Assembly (NCBI RefSeq): GCF_027945075.1
Contig: NZ_CP116034.1
Coordinates: 1,488,001-1,552,000 of the forward strand
Source: Chryseobacterium sp. CY350
GTDB lineage: Bacteria > Bacteroidota > Bacteroidia > Flavobacteriales > Weeksellaceae
Direction: 5' to 3'
Length of the DNA: 64,000 nt
In this document: in pieces, positions 8,371 through 17,631 of the stretch
Position numbering within the stretch: position 1 is the first letter of the stretch
How the letters are laid out: each line of letters opens with the position of its first letter
Notes under the pieces: generated by a model
Told to the model about the DNA's origin: nothing
Database searches by the model: none
Seen by the model: the letters and a program-made list of their open reading frames with translations, nothing else
Program-made: the position numbers and the translations under genes

Positions 8371-10845
8371 CATTTCTTTATCAATCCATTTCATATCCTT
8401 CATGCTTTTCAGATGATAGTCCCACCACTCTATGATTTTAGTATTAAGATCCTTGATGTCATCAGAATTTTTCTTTATTGTGTGTTCCTGATCTGAATAC
8501 ATCAGTACCACCACCCTTTTTTTGTTTCTTAATAATCCCATGTAAAAACTCATGGTTTGCGTTGGTGGAATATTAGTATCCTTCTTGCCTGCCCAAAGCA
8601 ATACCGGTGCACTCACTTTTTCAATAAAATTGATAGGATTATTTTTATAATACAAATCCTTATCTTCTGAAAAAGGAACTCCCATTGAAAACTGTCCGGT
8701 TTCAAATCTGGAATAGTCTGCGATTTTAAACAGTTCATTAAATGAAAAGTAAGTATTCACGATATCACTAAGACCTGCACCCGAGACATAGGCTGCAAAC
8801 CTCTCTGAATGGGTAGCAATAAAGTTCGTCTCATAACCTCCGAATGAGTGTCCTGTCAAACCGATACGCTTGAAGTCAATATTTACATTTCCTTGAATCG
8901 CATCTAGTCCGGAATGAATACAATCAAGCGCTGAAATTCCAGGACCCCTGCCATCTGAAACAATATCGGGTTGAAAGACCATATAACCATTCTGAAGCAG
9001 CAGGCGGATATTGAAGCCACTGGATCCCCAGACAGGATACAGATATTTGTTGGATTCATCATGCTGAATACTGTAAACCTGTACTACCATAGGATATTTT
9101 TTTGTGCTGTCGAATTTGATAGGATAATAAAGAACTCCTTTCAGATGCTTACCTCCACTGTTGGTATAAGAGATAACATCCTGTCGTAGGTTTACAGTCT
9201 CTTTATCATGACAGTTGGTATTATAAAGTATTTGCTTTTGATCTGAAGACTTACTCTTGCTGTACAACTGTGGTGACAGGTTGTAGTTTTCTTCAATCGC
9301 ATAAATCAAATCCTGCTTGTCCTTAGAAAAGAACATTTTGATCCTGTTGCTGCTGTACGGCATTATCTCTTTGAGTTTACCTTTATAATAAGAATAATAT
9401 CCTGAATCATTACGGTCTTCTCTCCTGATATGCAGTGCCAACGGCTGAGACATTTCAGCAGTTCGCCGAGTTATCTTAAAAGATTCCATTTGATGAACCA
9501 TTTTTCCACTATATTCATAAAAGCTCACTTTGCTGTTCTCTTGCTCGAATACAGTTTTTAAAATACTTGTTTTCAGATGATAATTGATCAGGCGGTTTTC
9601 TCCTGTAAAGAGTAAGCTCCCATCTGGCATAAAGATCGGATAGCTCAGTGTTTTATTATAGTCGATAATTTTAGTCTTCTCTAGAAGATGATCATACACC
9701 ATCCATTGATTCCTGTACATCAGAAATCCAATAGTGTAACGGCCATCCTTTCCTACTACCATTTCTGAAGTATTCTCAAAAATAAGTTCAGATTTGTTTT
9801 TCAAAATATCATAGCGATATATATTGAGGCTTCGAAATCCCCGGTAATCATTTTCTTCCTTAATATTATACGTCCAAAAATAACGTGGATTTTCTGTCGC
9901 TAGAAATACCTGCCGTGCTTTGAAAGGGATTGAATAAACCTCATTATTTTTAATATTCCATACGATATATTGATGCTCAACCCATCCCTGATCTTTGTTC
10001 CGCAGATACTCATCACCTCCATACCATATATCAAGTTTTCGTACTTTCTTAGGAGCTTTCTTTACAACAATATCAATCAAAAAACTTTCAGAATGACCTG
10101 CTTCGGTTACTTTCACGTTTTGGTCTTTTCCGAGGCTGATCTGATTGTTATTAAACAACTGCCCGTCTGATATCCTTAACAATGTTATCCTGATCTTTCC
10201 ATTGGGATCTGTTTTTTCTTTTTCCTTTAAGACAATAAATCTGCCTGATTCTAAAAGATCCATCGCAATAATTTTTGTTGCAGTAGAATAAAGTAGTTTC
10301 ATGCTGCTGCCATTCCATCTCAATATTTTATGAATCCCTCCACTTTCGGCAAGGATATAAACTTGTCCTTGCTCTGAAATAGTATAGTTCAATGTTCCTG
10401 CCTCATGGTGAAGCACTTTTCCTTTAGCATTATAAACTTTCAGGTTTTTATTAATACCCAATATTACATATTGCTTTAGGGATTCATTGACATTACATCG
10501 CTGTATGCTACTGTAAATTTCTCTTTTTTTGGTCTCCAAATCAATCATTTTTGCCCCGCCCTCTCCTGAAGCAAAAACAGTATGATTATTCAGAAAACTG
10601 ATGTTGCTGTTTTTTAAAATGGTATCGGATGGACTTATTGCTGATTGACGGTCAAACACAAAAACTGAATCAGAGTTATTTGCATACATTTTGGTCAGCA
10701 AAACGAATCGCTGATCATCCGATACTTTCATCTGACCAATCATCGTTGAAAAGTGAGACATCCACTGATCCAATTCACTAATCGTCTTCTGCGCTTTATA
10801 GCAACTCACAAAAAACAGCATAATAATACAACAATATACTCTCAT
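8353..10845 (-). CDS. S9 (prolyl-oligopeptidase family) peptidase, probable lipoprotein
   Basis: 830 residues from ATG 10845. The start MRVYCCIIMLFFVSC gives a lipoprotein-type signal. The central part resembles the beta-propeller of S9 peptidases. The C-terminal alpha/beta-hydrolase has the nucleophile motif GHSFGGYE (Ser about 667), Asp about 756 in GKKDTNIPP, and His about 788 in DQEHTI. These enzymes cleave short peptides after Pro or Ala. The ATG overlaps the stop codon of the SusD-like gene (TAATG), which implies translational coupling. A longer frame to 10911 exists but lies inside susD. Together with SusC/SusD it suggests import and digestion of peptides, possibly related to the small Cys peptides encoded convergently. 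Confidence 0.85.
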   Translation of the reverse strand: MRVYCCIIMLFFVSCYKAQKTISELDQWMSHFSTMIGQMKVSDDQRFVLLTKMYANNSDSVFVFDRQSAISPSDTILKNSNISFLNNHTVFASGEGGAKMIDLETKKREIYSSIQRCNVNESLKQYVILGINKNLKVYNAKGKVLHHEAGTLNYTISEQGQVYILAESGGIHKILRWNGSSMKLLYSTATKIIAMDLLESGRFIVLKEKEKTDPNGKIRITLLRISDGQLFNNNQISLGKDQNVKVTEAGHSESFLIDIVVKKAPKKVRKLDIWYGGDEYLRNKDQGWVEHQYIVWNIKNNEVYSIPFKARQVFLATENPRYFWTYNIKEENDYRGFRSLNIYRYDILKNKSELIFENTSEMVVGKDGRYTIGFLMYRNQWMVYDHLLEKTKIIDYNKTLSYPIFMPDGSLLFTGENRLINYHLKTSILKTVFEQENSKVSFYEYSGKMVHQMESFKITRRTAEMSQPLALHIRREDRNDSGYYSYYKGKLKEIMPYSSNRIKMFFSKDKQDLIYAIEENYNLSPQLYSKSKSSDQKQILYNTNCHDKETVNLRQDVISYTNSGGKHLKGVLYYPIKFDSTKKYPMVVQVYSIQHDESNKYLYPVWGSSGFNIRLLLQNGYMVFQPDIVSDGRGPGISALDCIHSGLDAIQGNVNIDFKRIGLTGHSFGGYETNFIATHSERFAAYVSGAGLSDIVNTYFSFNELFKIADYSRFETGQFSMGVPFSEDKDLYYKNNPINFIEKVSAPVLLWAGKKDTNIPPTQTMSFYMGLLRNKKRVVVLMYSDQEHTIKKNSDDIKDLNTKIIEWWDYHLKSMKDMKWIDKEMKRDAE

Positions 10846-12221
10846 TAATAGCCTACATTTTGGGGATTCAAATTGGAATTGAGCTGCAGCTCCTGTTGTG
10901 GAAGAGGCCATACTTTATGGTTATCTTTCCAGTTGGGTTTGGTCTGCTGTAGTTGATTAAGCTTTCCTGCTCTTTTCAAATCAAGAAAGCGATGTCCCAT
11001 TTCTGTAAAAAACTCTTTTCTGTTTTCATTAAGGATTTCTTCGAGAAGCTGCTGTTGTGTAACAGAACTGCCAAGCAATGGCTGTCCTGCCCTCTGTCTG
11101 ATAGGATTAATAAACGGTATAGCCTCAGCCATTTTATTTTGCTGTGTCAGAGCCTCAGCCAAAAGCAGATAGGCTTCTTCCAGTCTGAAGACAATGGAAT
11201 TCTCTGTGGAGTTGGCAGACCTTGCTTTGTATTTTTCTGCTCTGTACCAGGTACTCCCTCCTACCGTAACCGTTCCCATCCAATATTGCTTGCGAAGGTC
11301 ACCATTCTGAAATGAGCTGACCAAAGATGAGGAAAGTGCCATGGAGGTCGGAGCAACATTAACAAAATAATAAATAGTTGCTTCCCTTACCGCGTCACCA
11401 TTATTCTTAGGTCTGAGCTGCCAGATAATATGGCTGCCGTTTTTAAGAAAGACTTTAGTGATATCATTTTGAAATTGATACAGCGGGCTCTGAACAACTG
11501 TTTTTAATGTTGCTTCTGCCTCCGCCCATTTCAGCTGTTGCATCTGAATCTTGCTTAGCAGAAGCTGTGCTGCTTTTTTATTGATATAAATGCGTTCATT
11601 ATGACGATAAGTATCGGAAAGCAGTTCTATCGCTTCTTTAACATCAGATTCAATTCTCATCAACACTTCTACAGAAGGGGTTTTTGAAATGCTCTGATTG
11701 ATCATGTAATTGGTCGTCACAGGATACGGAATATCTCCGTACACCTGATGAACATAGAAAAAGAGTAAAGAACGGATAACCAATGCTTCCCCTTTTATCC
11801 TTGCTTTATCTGCTGCCGGAATATTATTTGCTCCTTCGAGTCCTTCGAGTATCGAATTGCTGACATATATTTTCTGATACGCAGCATTCCAAAACGAACT
11901 GACAAATTGATTGGAATCAATCTGGGTATTATTGGATAATTCAGGCAGTCCGTTTGTTGCATTGAGTGCATAGTAGGTCAGATCATCGGTATAAAGACCT
12001 AGAAGCCTTCCGCTTTGATCACCTGTGACAGGCGATGACTCCCATAATCCGGCATACAATCCTGATAGTACCGCGTTAGCAGTCTGAGTATCACTGAAGA
12101 CTGTTTCTGACAACATTTGGTTGTCGGGCAGTTCCACTTCCAGCATTTTTTCACACGATATGGCTGTACTCATCAGATAAATGAGCGCAGCCATTATTAT
12201 AATATTGAATATTGATTTCAT
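10845..12221 (-). CDS. RagB/SusD family outer-membrane nutrient-binding lipoprotein
   Basis: 458 residues with signal MKSIFNIIIMAALIYLMSTA ending in the lipobox ISC, then the SusD N-terminus (PDNQMLSETVFSDTQTANAV). TPR-like helices follow, with RLEEAYLLLAEALTQQNKM and ILNENRKEFFTEMGHRFLDL, which are hallmark C-terminal motifs. SusD proteins sit on the cell surface as a lid on the SusC channel and bind substrate. The gene is 53 bases downstream of susC and overlaps the S9 peptidase start by one base, so the three form an operon. The substrate is not deducible; a peptide is likely from the peptidase partner. Confidence 0.93.
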   Translation of the reverse strand: MKSIFNIIIMAALIYLMSTAISCEKMLEVELPDNQMLSETVFSDTQTANAVLSGLYAGLWESSPVTGDQSGRLLGLYTDDLTYYALNATNGLPELSNNTQIDSNQFVSSFWNAAYQKIYVSNSILEGLEGANNIPAADKARIKGEALVIRSLLFFYVHQVYGDIPYPVTTNYMINQSISKTPSVEVLMRIESDVKEAIELLSDTYRHNERIYINKKAAQLLLSKIQMQQLKWAEAEATLKTVVQSPLYQFQNDITKVFLKNGSHIIWQLRPKNNGDAVREATIYYFVNVAPTSMALSSSLVSSFQNGDLRKQYWMGTVTVGGSTWYRAEKYKARSANSTENSIVFRLEEAYLLLAEALTQQNKMAEAIPFINPIRQRAGQPLLGSSVTQQQLLEEILNENRKEFFTEMGHRFLDLKRAGKLNQLQQTKPNWKDNHKVWPLPQQELQLNSNLNPQNVGY

Positions 12222-12274
12222 TGTTTTTTGAATTAGATTAAATGATAATAGTCCCTTTCCCCGTTATACATTCA

Positions 12275-15268
12275 TCATAGCGTAAGCTGAACGCCGAAGG
12301 AATAGGTTTTCAAAGGAGGCAGAAATCCAAAAGTGGTCATCTCGGGATCAATTCCAAAGAACTTCGTCCATGTCAGAAGGTTCTGCCCCTGAAAATAAAG
12401 CTTAACTTCCCTGAAAACCCCTGAATTTAAACTAAGATTGTAGGTAAGCTGCACATTTTTTAGCCGTATAAATGAGGCATCAGAAACACTGGCATCACTG
12501 TTTTGAAACAGGCTGTGAGAAGAATTAGACGTTGAGCGGTAAGGCATATAAAGACCGTTCGGATTTGAAGGTGACCATACATTCAGTGCCTCCACAGGAA
12601 GATTCGCCATGATTCCCGGAGAAGACATCGCTGAATTGTAGTTTCTGCTCTGCTGTTTTACAAACTGCAGCAGAAAAGAAAAGTTCCAGTTTCGGTAGCG
12701 TAATTCATTGCTTAACCCTCCGTAAAACTGCTGTCCAAGGTTTCTGATCACCTGTCTGTCATCCGGTGATGCGATCTTTCCGTCGCCATTGAAATCGGTA
12801 AAATCATAGACCATACTATTGGGATTAACACCCTGAAGTTGGTAAAGCTTAACAATATTAACTGGTTCTCCGATGACGTAGGTATTGGCGTAGGACGAGC
12901 CTTCAAGTCCCGGAAATGAAATCAGCTTATTTCTGGGAATGGTGATATTGAATGAACTGCTCCATGAAAAATTTCCTTTATTGATAACTTCTCCACGAGC
13001 CTCCAATTCAAGACCTGTGTTTTGAATAACTGCATCCAAATTGGCCAGTACACTGCTGAATCCAGTTACTGAGGAAAGCTGATAACCTACCAATTGATTT
13101 CCTGAACGGTTTCGGTAATACGCAGCACTTAGGTTAAGCTTGTTGTTGAACAATCCCAGTTCAAGAGCAGCTTCTGTCTTGACGGTTCTTTCCCAGCTGA
13201 AATCAGGATTGTACAATTTCGTAGGAGCCAATCCTGTACTGCCATTATAGATGAGGTTAGCAGTGGCAAAAGTATCGAGGTACTGATAGTCCCCGATATT
13301 ATCACTTCCCGAGGAACCATAACTTCCTCTCAGTTTTCCAAAACTGAGCCATGAAATGTTCTTCATAAAGTCCTCTTCCGAAAACAACCATGCGGCTCCA
13401 ATGGCACCAAACATTGCATATTTATTATTGGGACCGAATCTGCTGCTTCCGTCCCTCCTTCCCGTGATGTTTAGAATATATTTTTTGTCATATTGATAGT
13501 TGATTCTCCCGAAAAAAGCACCGTATCGGTATTCGGTACTGATCTGGTCAAGAACTACTTTATTCATTGCAGCACCTATATTGTAGATAAATGCATTACT
13601 TTCAAACCCTGATCCCTGAATTTCACCTCTGTCTGAAATATCTCTTTGATAAGTGCCTCCTGCCAGGACATCAAATTTGTGATTATTAACTTTATGCATC
13701 CAGCTTATCTGTGGTTCTATCACCATAGACAATCGGTTCTGATTGGATTTTGAAGCCAAGGAATTAAGAGGTGTTGCTCCTGCGGAAGGACTATACGCCG
13801 TACTCGGACGAAGTGACCATTCTTCAAAGGTCTGATAGGTTAAACCTCCGTTGAGCTTGAGCTTAAAATTTTTAAAAGCTTCGTACTCCATACTGAGATT
13901 GTTAAGGAATTGAATATTATCATTGGAATAAGAATTCTCAAAGGCTGCCGCAGGATTGGTGAAGGTGTTGTTTTCCCAGTTAAGGTTACCTTCTGCATCA
14001 TAAAGAGCCGGAGCATTTGGAGCCAGAATATACGACTGCCTCGTTGCATCAGAGGTAATCAGATTATTGTCTGTTGCTGTAATGATATTGGATGAGTTGA
14101 AACTGAATTTTCTGTCGGCAGACCTGTGACTGATGTTTCCTGAAACGGTATTAGTTCTGTACCTGAAATCCCTACTGAAAACCGTTGTTTGCTCGTTGTG
14201 ACCAAGACTTACTAAGAAATTGGTGTTTTCACTTCCTCCACTTAGTGACAGTTGGGTATTAGACAAAGCAGCGTTATTACCAATCAGTTCCTTTCGCCAA
14301 TCGGTATAACGGTTGGGATCCCAGGTTCCGTTGATGTCGTAGGCGTTGGCTGGATAGACAGAAATATTGCTGTTGGCAAATGCCTGTTGTCTCATATCAA
14401 GATACTGAGCAGTATTCATCATTTTGAGGTTTGAAACGGCATGGCTCAGACCGTACGAAGAATTCAGGGTCAGCTTTACCTTTCCTTTTTTTCCTTTTTT
14501 AGTGGTAACCAACACCACTCCATTTGCACCTCTTGAACCATAGATAGCGGTCGCATCAGCATCTTTCAGAATCTCGAAACTTTCAATATCGTTAGGATTA
14601 ATATTGTTTAGCGGATTAATATCTGCATTGGGAAGAATACTTCCAGCATAGGATGAACTGATTCCTGTACCAACCGGAACTCCATCAATAATATAGAGCG
14701 GCTGATTCCCATCAATCACGGAATTGCTTCGTGTTCTCAAACTGTTTCTGCCTCTGATCTGAATATCAAATCCACCTCCCGGTGTTCCCGAGTTCTGTGT
14801 AATCGAGACCCCTGCCATCCTACCCTGCGCCGAAGCAAGGACATTGGTGACGGGTTGGTTTTCGATATCCTTCGCGGAGATCTTGGCGATGCTTCCGGTT
14901 CTTTCTTTGTCTTTGACTTTGTAGTAGCCCGCATTGAGAATAACTTCTTCGATGCCTTTGACTTTTTGGTCAAGGATGAGGTTGATGACAGATTGGTTGT
15001 TGACGGAGATTCTTTGTTCTGCATATTCAGGATGTCTGAAGATGAGGCATTGGTTTTCTCCCGTGATCTGTAGCTGGTAGCTGCCTTGGGTATTGGTGAC
15101 AGCGGTCTGGTCACTTCCTTCCTGGGAGACAGAGACTCCTGAAAGGGGCTGGTCATTCACGGCTACTTTGCCCGTGACGGTTTTGGTCTGAGCCTTTAGG
15201 TTGCCGCAAAAAAGGGTCAATATAAAGGCAAAGCCAATACTTCCTATAGTATTATAGGATTTTTTCAT
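12275..15268 (-). CDS. SusC/RagA family TonB-dependent transporter
   Basis: 997 residues. The signal peptide is about residues 1-27 (ending GNLKAQ), followed by a carboxypeptidase-D-like beta-sandwich (about 30-105, with GVSVSQEGSDQTAVTN), then the plug. The plug has NVLASAQGRMAGVSITQN, the SusC signature GFDIQIRGRNS and LYIIDGVPVG, and ILKDADATAIYGSRGANGVV. The large 22-strand type barrel ends with SFGVQLTL, a typical outer-membrane C-terminus. It is the first gene of the susC-susD-peptidase operon. The translation starts MKKSYNTIG at 15268. The upstream kilobase carries no regulator such as an anti-sigma/sigma pair. Confidence 0.95.
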   Translation of the reverse strand: MKKSYNTIGSIGFAFILTLFCGNLKAQTKTVTGKVAVNDQPLSGVSVSQEGSDQTAVTNTQGSYQLQITGENQCLIFRHPEYAEQRISVNNQSVINLILDQKVKGIEEVILNAGYYKVKDKERTGSIAKISAKDIENQPVTNVLASAQGRMAGVSITQNSGTPGGGFDIQIRGRNSLRTRSNSVIDGNQPLYIIDGVPVGTGISSSYAGSILPNADINPLNNINPNDIESFEILKDADATAIYGSRGANGVVLVTTKKGKKGKVKLTLNSSYGLSHAVSNLKMMNTAQYLDMRQQAFANSNISVYPANAYDINGTWDPNRYTDWRKELIGNNAALSNTQLSLSGGSENTNFLVSLGHNEQTTVFSRDFRYRTNTVSGNISHRSADRKFSFNSSNIITATDNNLITSDATRQSYILAPNAPALYDAEGNLNWENNTFTNPAAAFENSYSNDNIQFLNNLSMEYEAFKNFKLKLNGGLTYQTFEEWSLRPSTAYSPSAGATPLNSLASKSNQNRLSMVIEPQISWMHKVNNHKFDVLAGGTYQRDISDRGEIQGSGFESNAFIYNIGAAMNKVVLDQISTEYRYGAFFGRINYQYDKKYILNITGRRDGSSRFGPNNKYAMFGAIGAAWLFSEEDFMKNISWLSFGKLRGSYGSSGSDNIGDYQYLDTFATANLIYNGSTGLAPTKLYNPDFSWERTVKTEAALELGLFNNKLNLSAAYYRNRSGNQLVGYQLSSVTGFSSVLANLDAVIQNTGLELEARGEVINKGNFSWSSSFNITIPRNKLISFPGLEGSSYANTYVIGEPVNIVKLYQLQGVNPNSMVYDFTDFNGDGKIASPDDRQVIRNLGQQFYGGLSNELRYRNWNFSFLLQFVKQQSRNYNSAMSSPGIMANLPVEALNVWSPSNPNGLYMPYRSTSNSSHSLFQNSDASVSDASFIRLKNVQLTYNLSLNSGVFREVKLYFQGQNLLTWTKFFGIDPEMTTFGFLPPLKTYSFGVQLTL

Positions 15269-15368
15269 AGTTTTGTAATGTTTTTAATTAAACAGTTCAA
15301 TAATCATTGCTCCTTCCAATTGTTTTCGACGACGTATGGGAAGGGGCTTTTTTATTGAATACTTTTTT

Positions 15369-15448
15369 TGTCAGGCTGAGCCTGATGTGCTATTTCATTT
15401 TTCTTTAATTTATAGGCTAGGGATTGTCAGGCTGAGCCTGCCGAAGCC
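15369..15448. repeat. two copies of a TGTCAGGCTGAGCCTG palindromic repeat
   Basis: TGTCAGGCTGAGCCTG occurs at 15369-15384 and at 15425-15440, the second followed by CCGAAGCC. The core CAGGCT-G-AGCCTG is an inverted repeat. Similar dispersed elements are familiar from flavobacterial intergenic regions. Confidence 0.6.
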
Positions 15449-15782
15449 ATTTCTACCGAATTCATGTATTTGAAAACAAAACTTTCCTAAGTGCCTTTTG
15501 GTTTGAAAAAGGACATGGTGAGGTCTTTGAGCAGTGACCAAAAGACACCGGAAAGCATTAATTAATATGAATGAAAATTTGTCCCGTGTAAGCTATTTAA
15601 AGCCGCAATAGGTTGTACACCCTATTGTATCGTGCATTACTCAATGAGAAAACATTTTACTGAAATTTAAAACAGCTCTTACCATCTGACCCATGCAGAC
15701 CGTTCACATTTATTATTTTTTTGTATTAAATTCCCTTCGTGCTGAAAAATTATTTGGAAAATTGAAAGAAAGCCTGTACTTT

Positions 15783-16070
15783 TAAGGTGTGAGTTTAAAG
15801 CGTAGTCTGACTTTCCTTTTACTATTAAAGGAATTTCGGAGTGTGGCGGTTATTAGTGAGGCTATACCTCATCTTCCTGCTTTATTGCGGGCAGTGTTGA
15901 TATAGAGCTGTAAGTTTTTTTATCTGCAATGCTTACGGACTACTCCGGTGGGCAAATAAGCAGCATGGTTGAAAATGTCGTCCTCATAAAATATTGTTTA
16001 ATATTTGGAACGATGCTGTAAGAATGAGTGGATTACATGCAAAAATAGCATGGAACGGTCTCACACTTTA
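15783..16070 (+). ncRNA. candidate structured RNA or MITE-like element
   Basis: The ends TAAGGTGTGAG (15783-15793) and CTCACACTTTA (16060-16070) can pair over 11 bp with one G-U. Inside are further hairpins: TTCCTTT/AAAGGAA (15813-15833), TGAGG/CCTCA (15857-15871), CCTGC/GCGGG (15876-15891), CTGTAAG/CTTACGG (15908-15938) and CATGC/GCATG (16036-16052). I do not recognise RNase P, tmRNA, 6S or SRP signatures. Complementary ends would equally suit a small inverted-repeat transposable element. The strand is a guess. Confidence 0.3.
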
Positions 16071-16298
16071 GAACCAAGGACGACCAAGCCCTATTACATT
16101 ATTACTAATGCTTTCACCTAAAGATACGTGAGAACCGCCCACATGCCCTATACAAAAGTAAGAAACTTTTAGACATGGAGCGATTTCACGATAATCTCGG
16201 TGAAAAATTGGTCGTTTTGGTTCGAGATACATCGTTTTATTAAACCATTGTAGGTTAATAATCAATTCGCTTTCACAAATATACAAAATTAATTATAA

Positions 16299-16314
16299 CT
16301 CCAACATATTGGAG
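16299..16314. promoter_or_regulatory. inverted repeat upstream of the XRE gene (candidate operator)
   Basis: CTCCAA-CATA-TTGGAG, a perfect 6-bp inverted repeat, ends 16 bases before the ATG of the XRE regulator. That position suits autoregulation. Confidence 0.4.
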
Positions 16315-16330
16315 TAAAAAAATATTAAAT

Positions 16331-16699
16331 ATGAACAAAATATTTATTTTTGAAACCACTCATTTTGATCATGATTTTATCAATCACGTTAAAAATTTGC
16401 GCCAGCAAAAACGTTGGTCTCAAGAAGAATTAAGTATAAGAATGGGAGTTACCAAAACTTTTGTTGGTAATGTAGAGTCTTACACGCAACGTCACAAATA
16501 TTCTACACGTCATATTGTGTTATTAGCTAAAGCTTTCGGCTACACAAATGTTTCTGAATTGATGGATTTTCCTACTCCAGAATATGACAGGATAAAAGTT
16601 ACAGTGAAGAAGATTTATAATGAATGCGAAACAAAGATTATGGATAGTGAAATACTGAAAATAGAAGATATTACCAATAATAAAAATCTTAAACAATGA
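16331..16699 (+). CDS. XRE-family helix-turn-helix regulator
   Basis: 122 residues. A classic HTH_3 domain covers about 17-78: INHVKNLRQQKRWSQEELS, then GVTKTFVGNVES, with RHIVLLAKAFGYTNVSELMD as the final helices. The C-terminal 45 residues are polar and unassigned. The start follows an inverted repeat that may be its operator. It converges on the four-gene Mrr/AbiTii/HEPN operon, with 68 bases between the stops. Single XRE proteins commonly accompany defence islands, but no direct link to those genes is shown. Confidence 0.85.
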   Translation: MNKIFIFETTHFDHDFINHVKNLRQQKRWSQEELSIRMGVTKTFVGNVESYTQRHKYSTRHIVLLAKAFGYTNVSELMDFPTPEYDRIKVTVKKIYNECETKIMDSEILKIEDITNNKNLKQ

Positions 16700-16767
16700 C
16701 ATGTTAAGTTCAACCTTGAAAGCATTGACAGTAAACAGCCATTAGTAATAAAAGATTTAACAATATT

Positions 16768-17610
16768 TTAATCTTTGGACTTATGTTCTTTAATTTTACC
16801 GTTATTTAGTACTTTTAAAGTTTTGTCTTCAAACATTGCTTTCAATATCATATATACGTCCTCTCTACCCACAAAATTAAATTCATGAGATTGATATAAG
16901 AATTCAACTTTTAGTTTGAATCCTAAAAAAGGTATTTCTTCATTGGTTTTATTATATATCATATATGCATTGTCATAATTAACTTCTTTTTCGAAAATAC
17001 CTACTTCTTTTTTATCAAATATTTCTTTTCGAAAATCTTCAAATACTGTATGAAAATTATAAACCTCATCATCTGATGTTCTAAATTCTGTAATATCTTT
17101 AGTGATTTCAGCATTCAATCCCATTAAGTATTCCAAATTTTCAGGTTTAGTATATGTTTTCAGATCATTAACTAAAGTAACGGGTAAATCCTTTTTGATA
17201 TTTATTGGAATAGAAATATCTTTCCAATCCTTATCATTAGGTTCTCTTAACTCGATTAATCCTATTTTATGAAACTTTGCTACTTTAATAGCATCTGGCG
17301 TAAAACCTAATTTTGAAACTATTATGCCTTTATTTGCATCTGTTTCATCTACAATAACTTTGACTTTCATTATGATGTCCTTGTTAATGTTTTCATTCCA
17401 ATATTTGCATTCAATAATGGTTTTGTATTCATGTAGCCCATCAGAATGAGAAGTTAAGACATCAACTTGATGTTCCACACCGGATTGCCCCATTATTTTA
17501 CAAGAGTTACCGTAGCATTCAACTTTTACGCCTGTTCTTTGACCTAACGTTTCATATATTGTTTTAGTAATTTTTTCATATTCTTTCCAATCAATTTCTT
17601 CTGGTTTCAT
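16768..17610 (-). CDS. Mrr-like PD-(D/E)XK restriction endonuclease
   Basis: 280 residues. The N-terminal 130 residues fit the Mrr/restriction-endonuclease-like fold: GVEHQVDVLTS supplies Asp50, and TIIECKYW supplies Glu67 and Lys69, forming D-x16-ExK. The later KGIIVSKLGFTPDAIKVAKF is the typical strand-helix after the catalytic core. The C-terminal half is unassigned and may be specificity- or partner-related. It is the last gene of an operon after an unknown gene (21-base gap), AbiTii and a HEPN-type protein, so it is probably a nuclease component of a defence locus. No methyltransferase is nearby, so it may act on modified or otherwise distinguishable DNA (inference). Confidence 0.75.
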   Translation of the reverse strand: MKPEEIDWKEYEKITKTIYETLGQRTGVKVECYGNSCKIMGQSGVEHQVDVLTSHSDGLHEYKTIIECKYWNENINKDIIMKVKVIVDETDANKGIIVSKLGFTPDAIKVAKFHKIGLIELREPNDKDWKDISIPINIKKDLPVTLVNDLKTYTKPENLEYLMGLNAEITKDITEFRTSDDEVYNFHTVFEDFRKEIFDKKEVGIFEKEVNYDNAYMIYNKTNEEIPFLGFKLKVEFLYQSHEFNFVGREDVYMILKAMFEDKTLKVLNNGKIKEHKSKD

Positions 17611-17631
17611 AAAAATGAATTTTAAAAGTTA

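Larger units (their letters stand above)
15269..16330. other. gene-poor kilobase between susC and the XRE regulator
   Basis: No convincing gene is seen. It holds two copies of a short palindromic repeat (15369-15448), a foldable segment bounded by complementary 11-bp ends (15783-16070), and on the minus strand a 72-codon open frame (16286-16068) with a protein-like end (SYFCIGHVGGSHVSLGES). That frame has no recognised family and may be the debris of a mobile element. An inverted repeat lies directly before the XRE gene. Confidence 0.5.

Noticed and set aside
16068..16286. Minus-strand 72-codon frame with protein-like end SYFCIGHVGGSHVSLGES
   Set aside because: No family recognised, unusual composition at the start, and its stop overlaps the complementary end of the foldable element; treated as possible debris rather than a gene.
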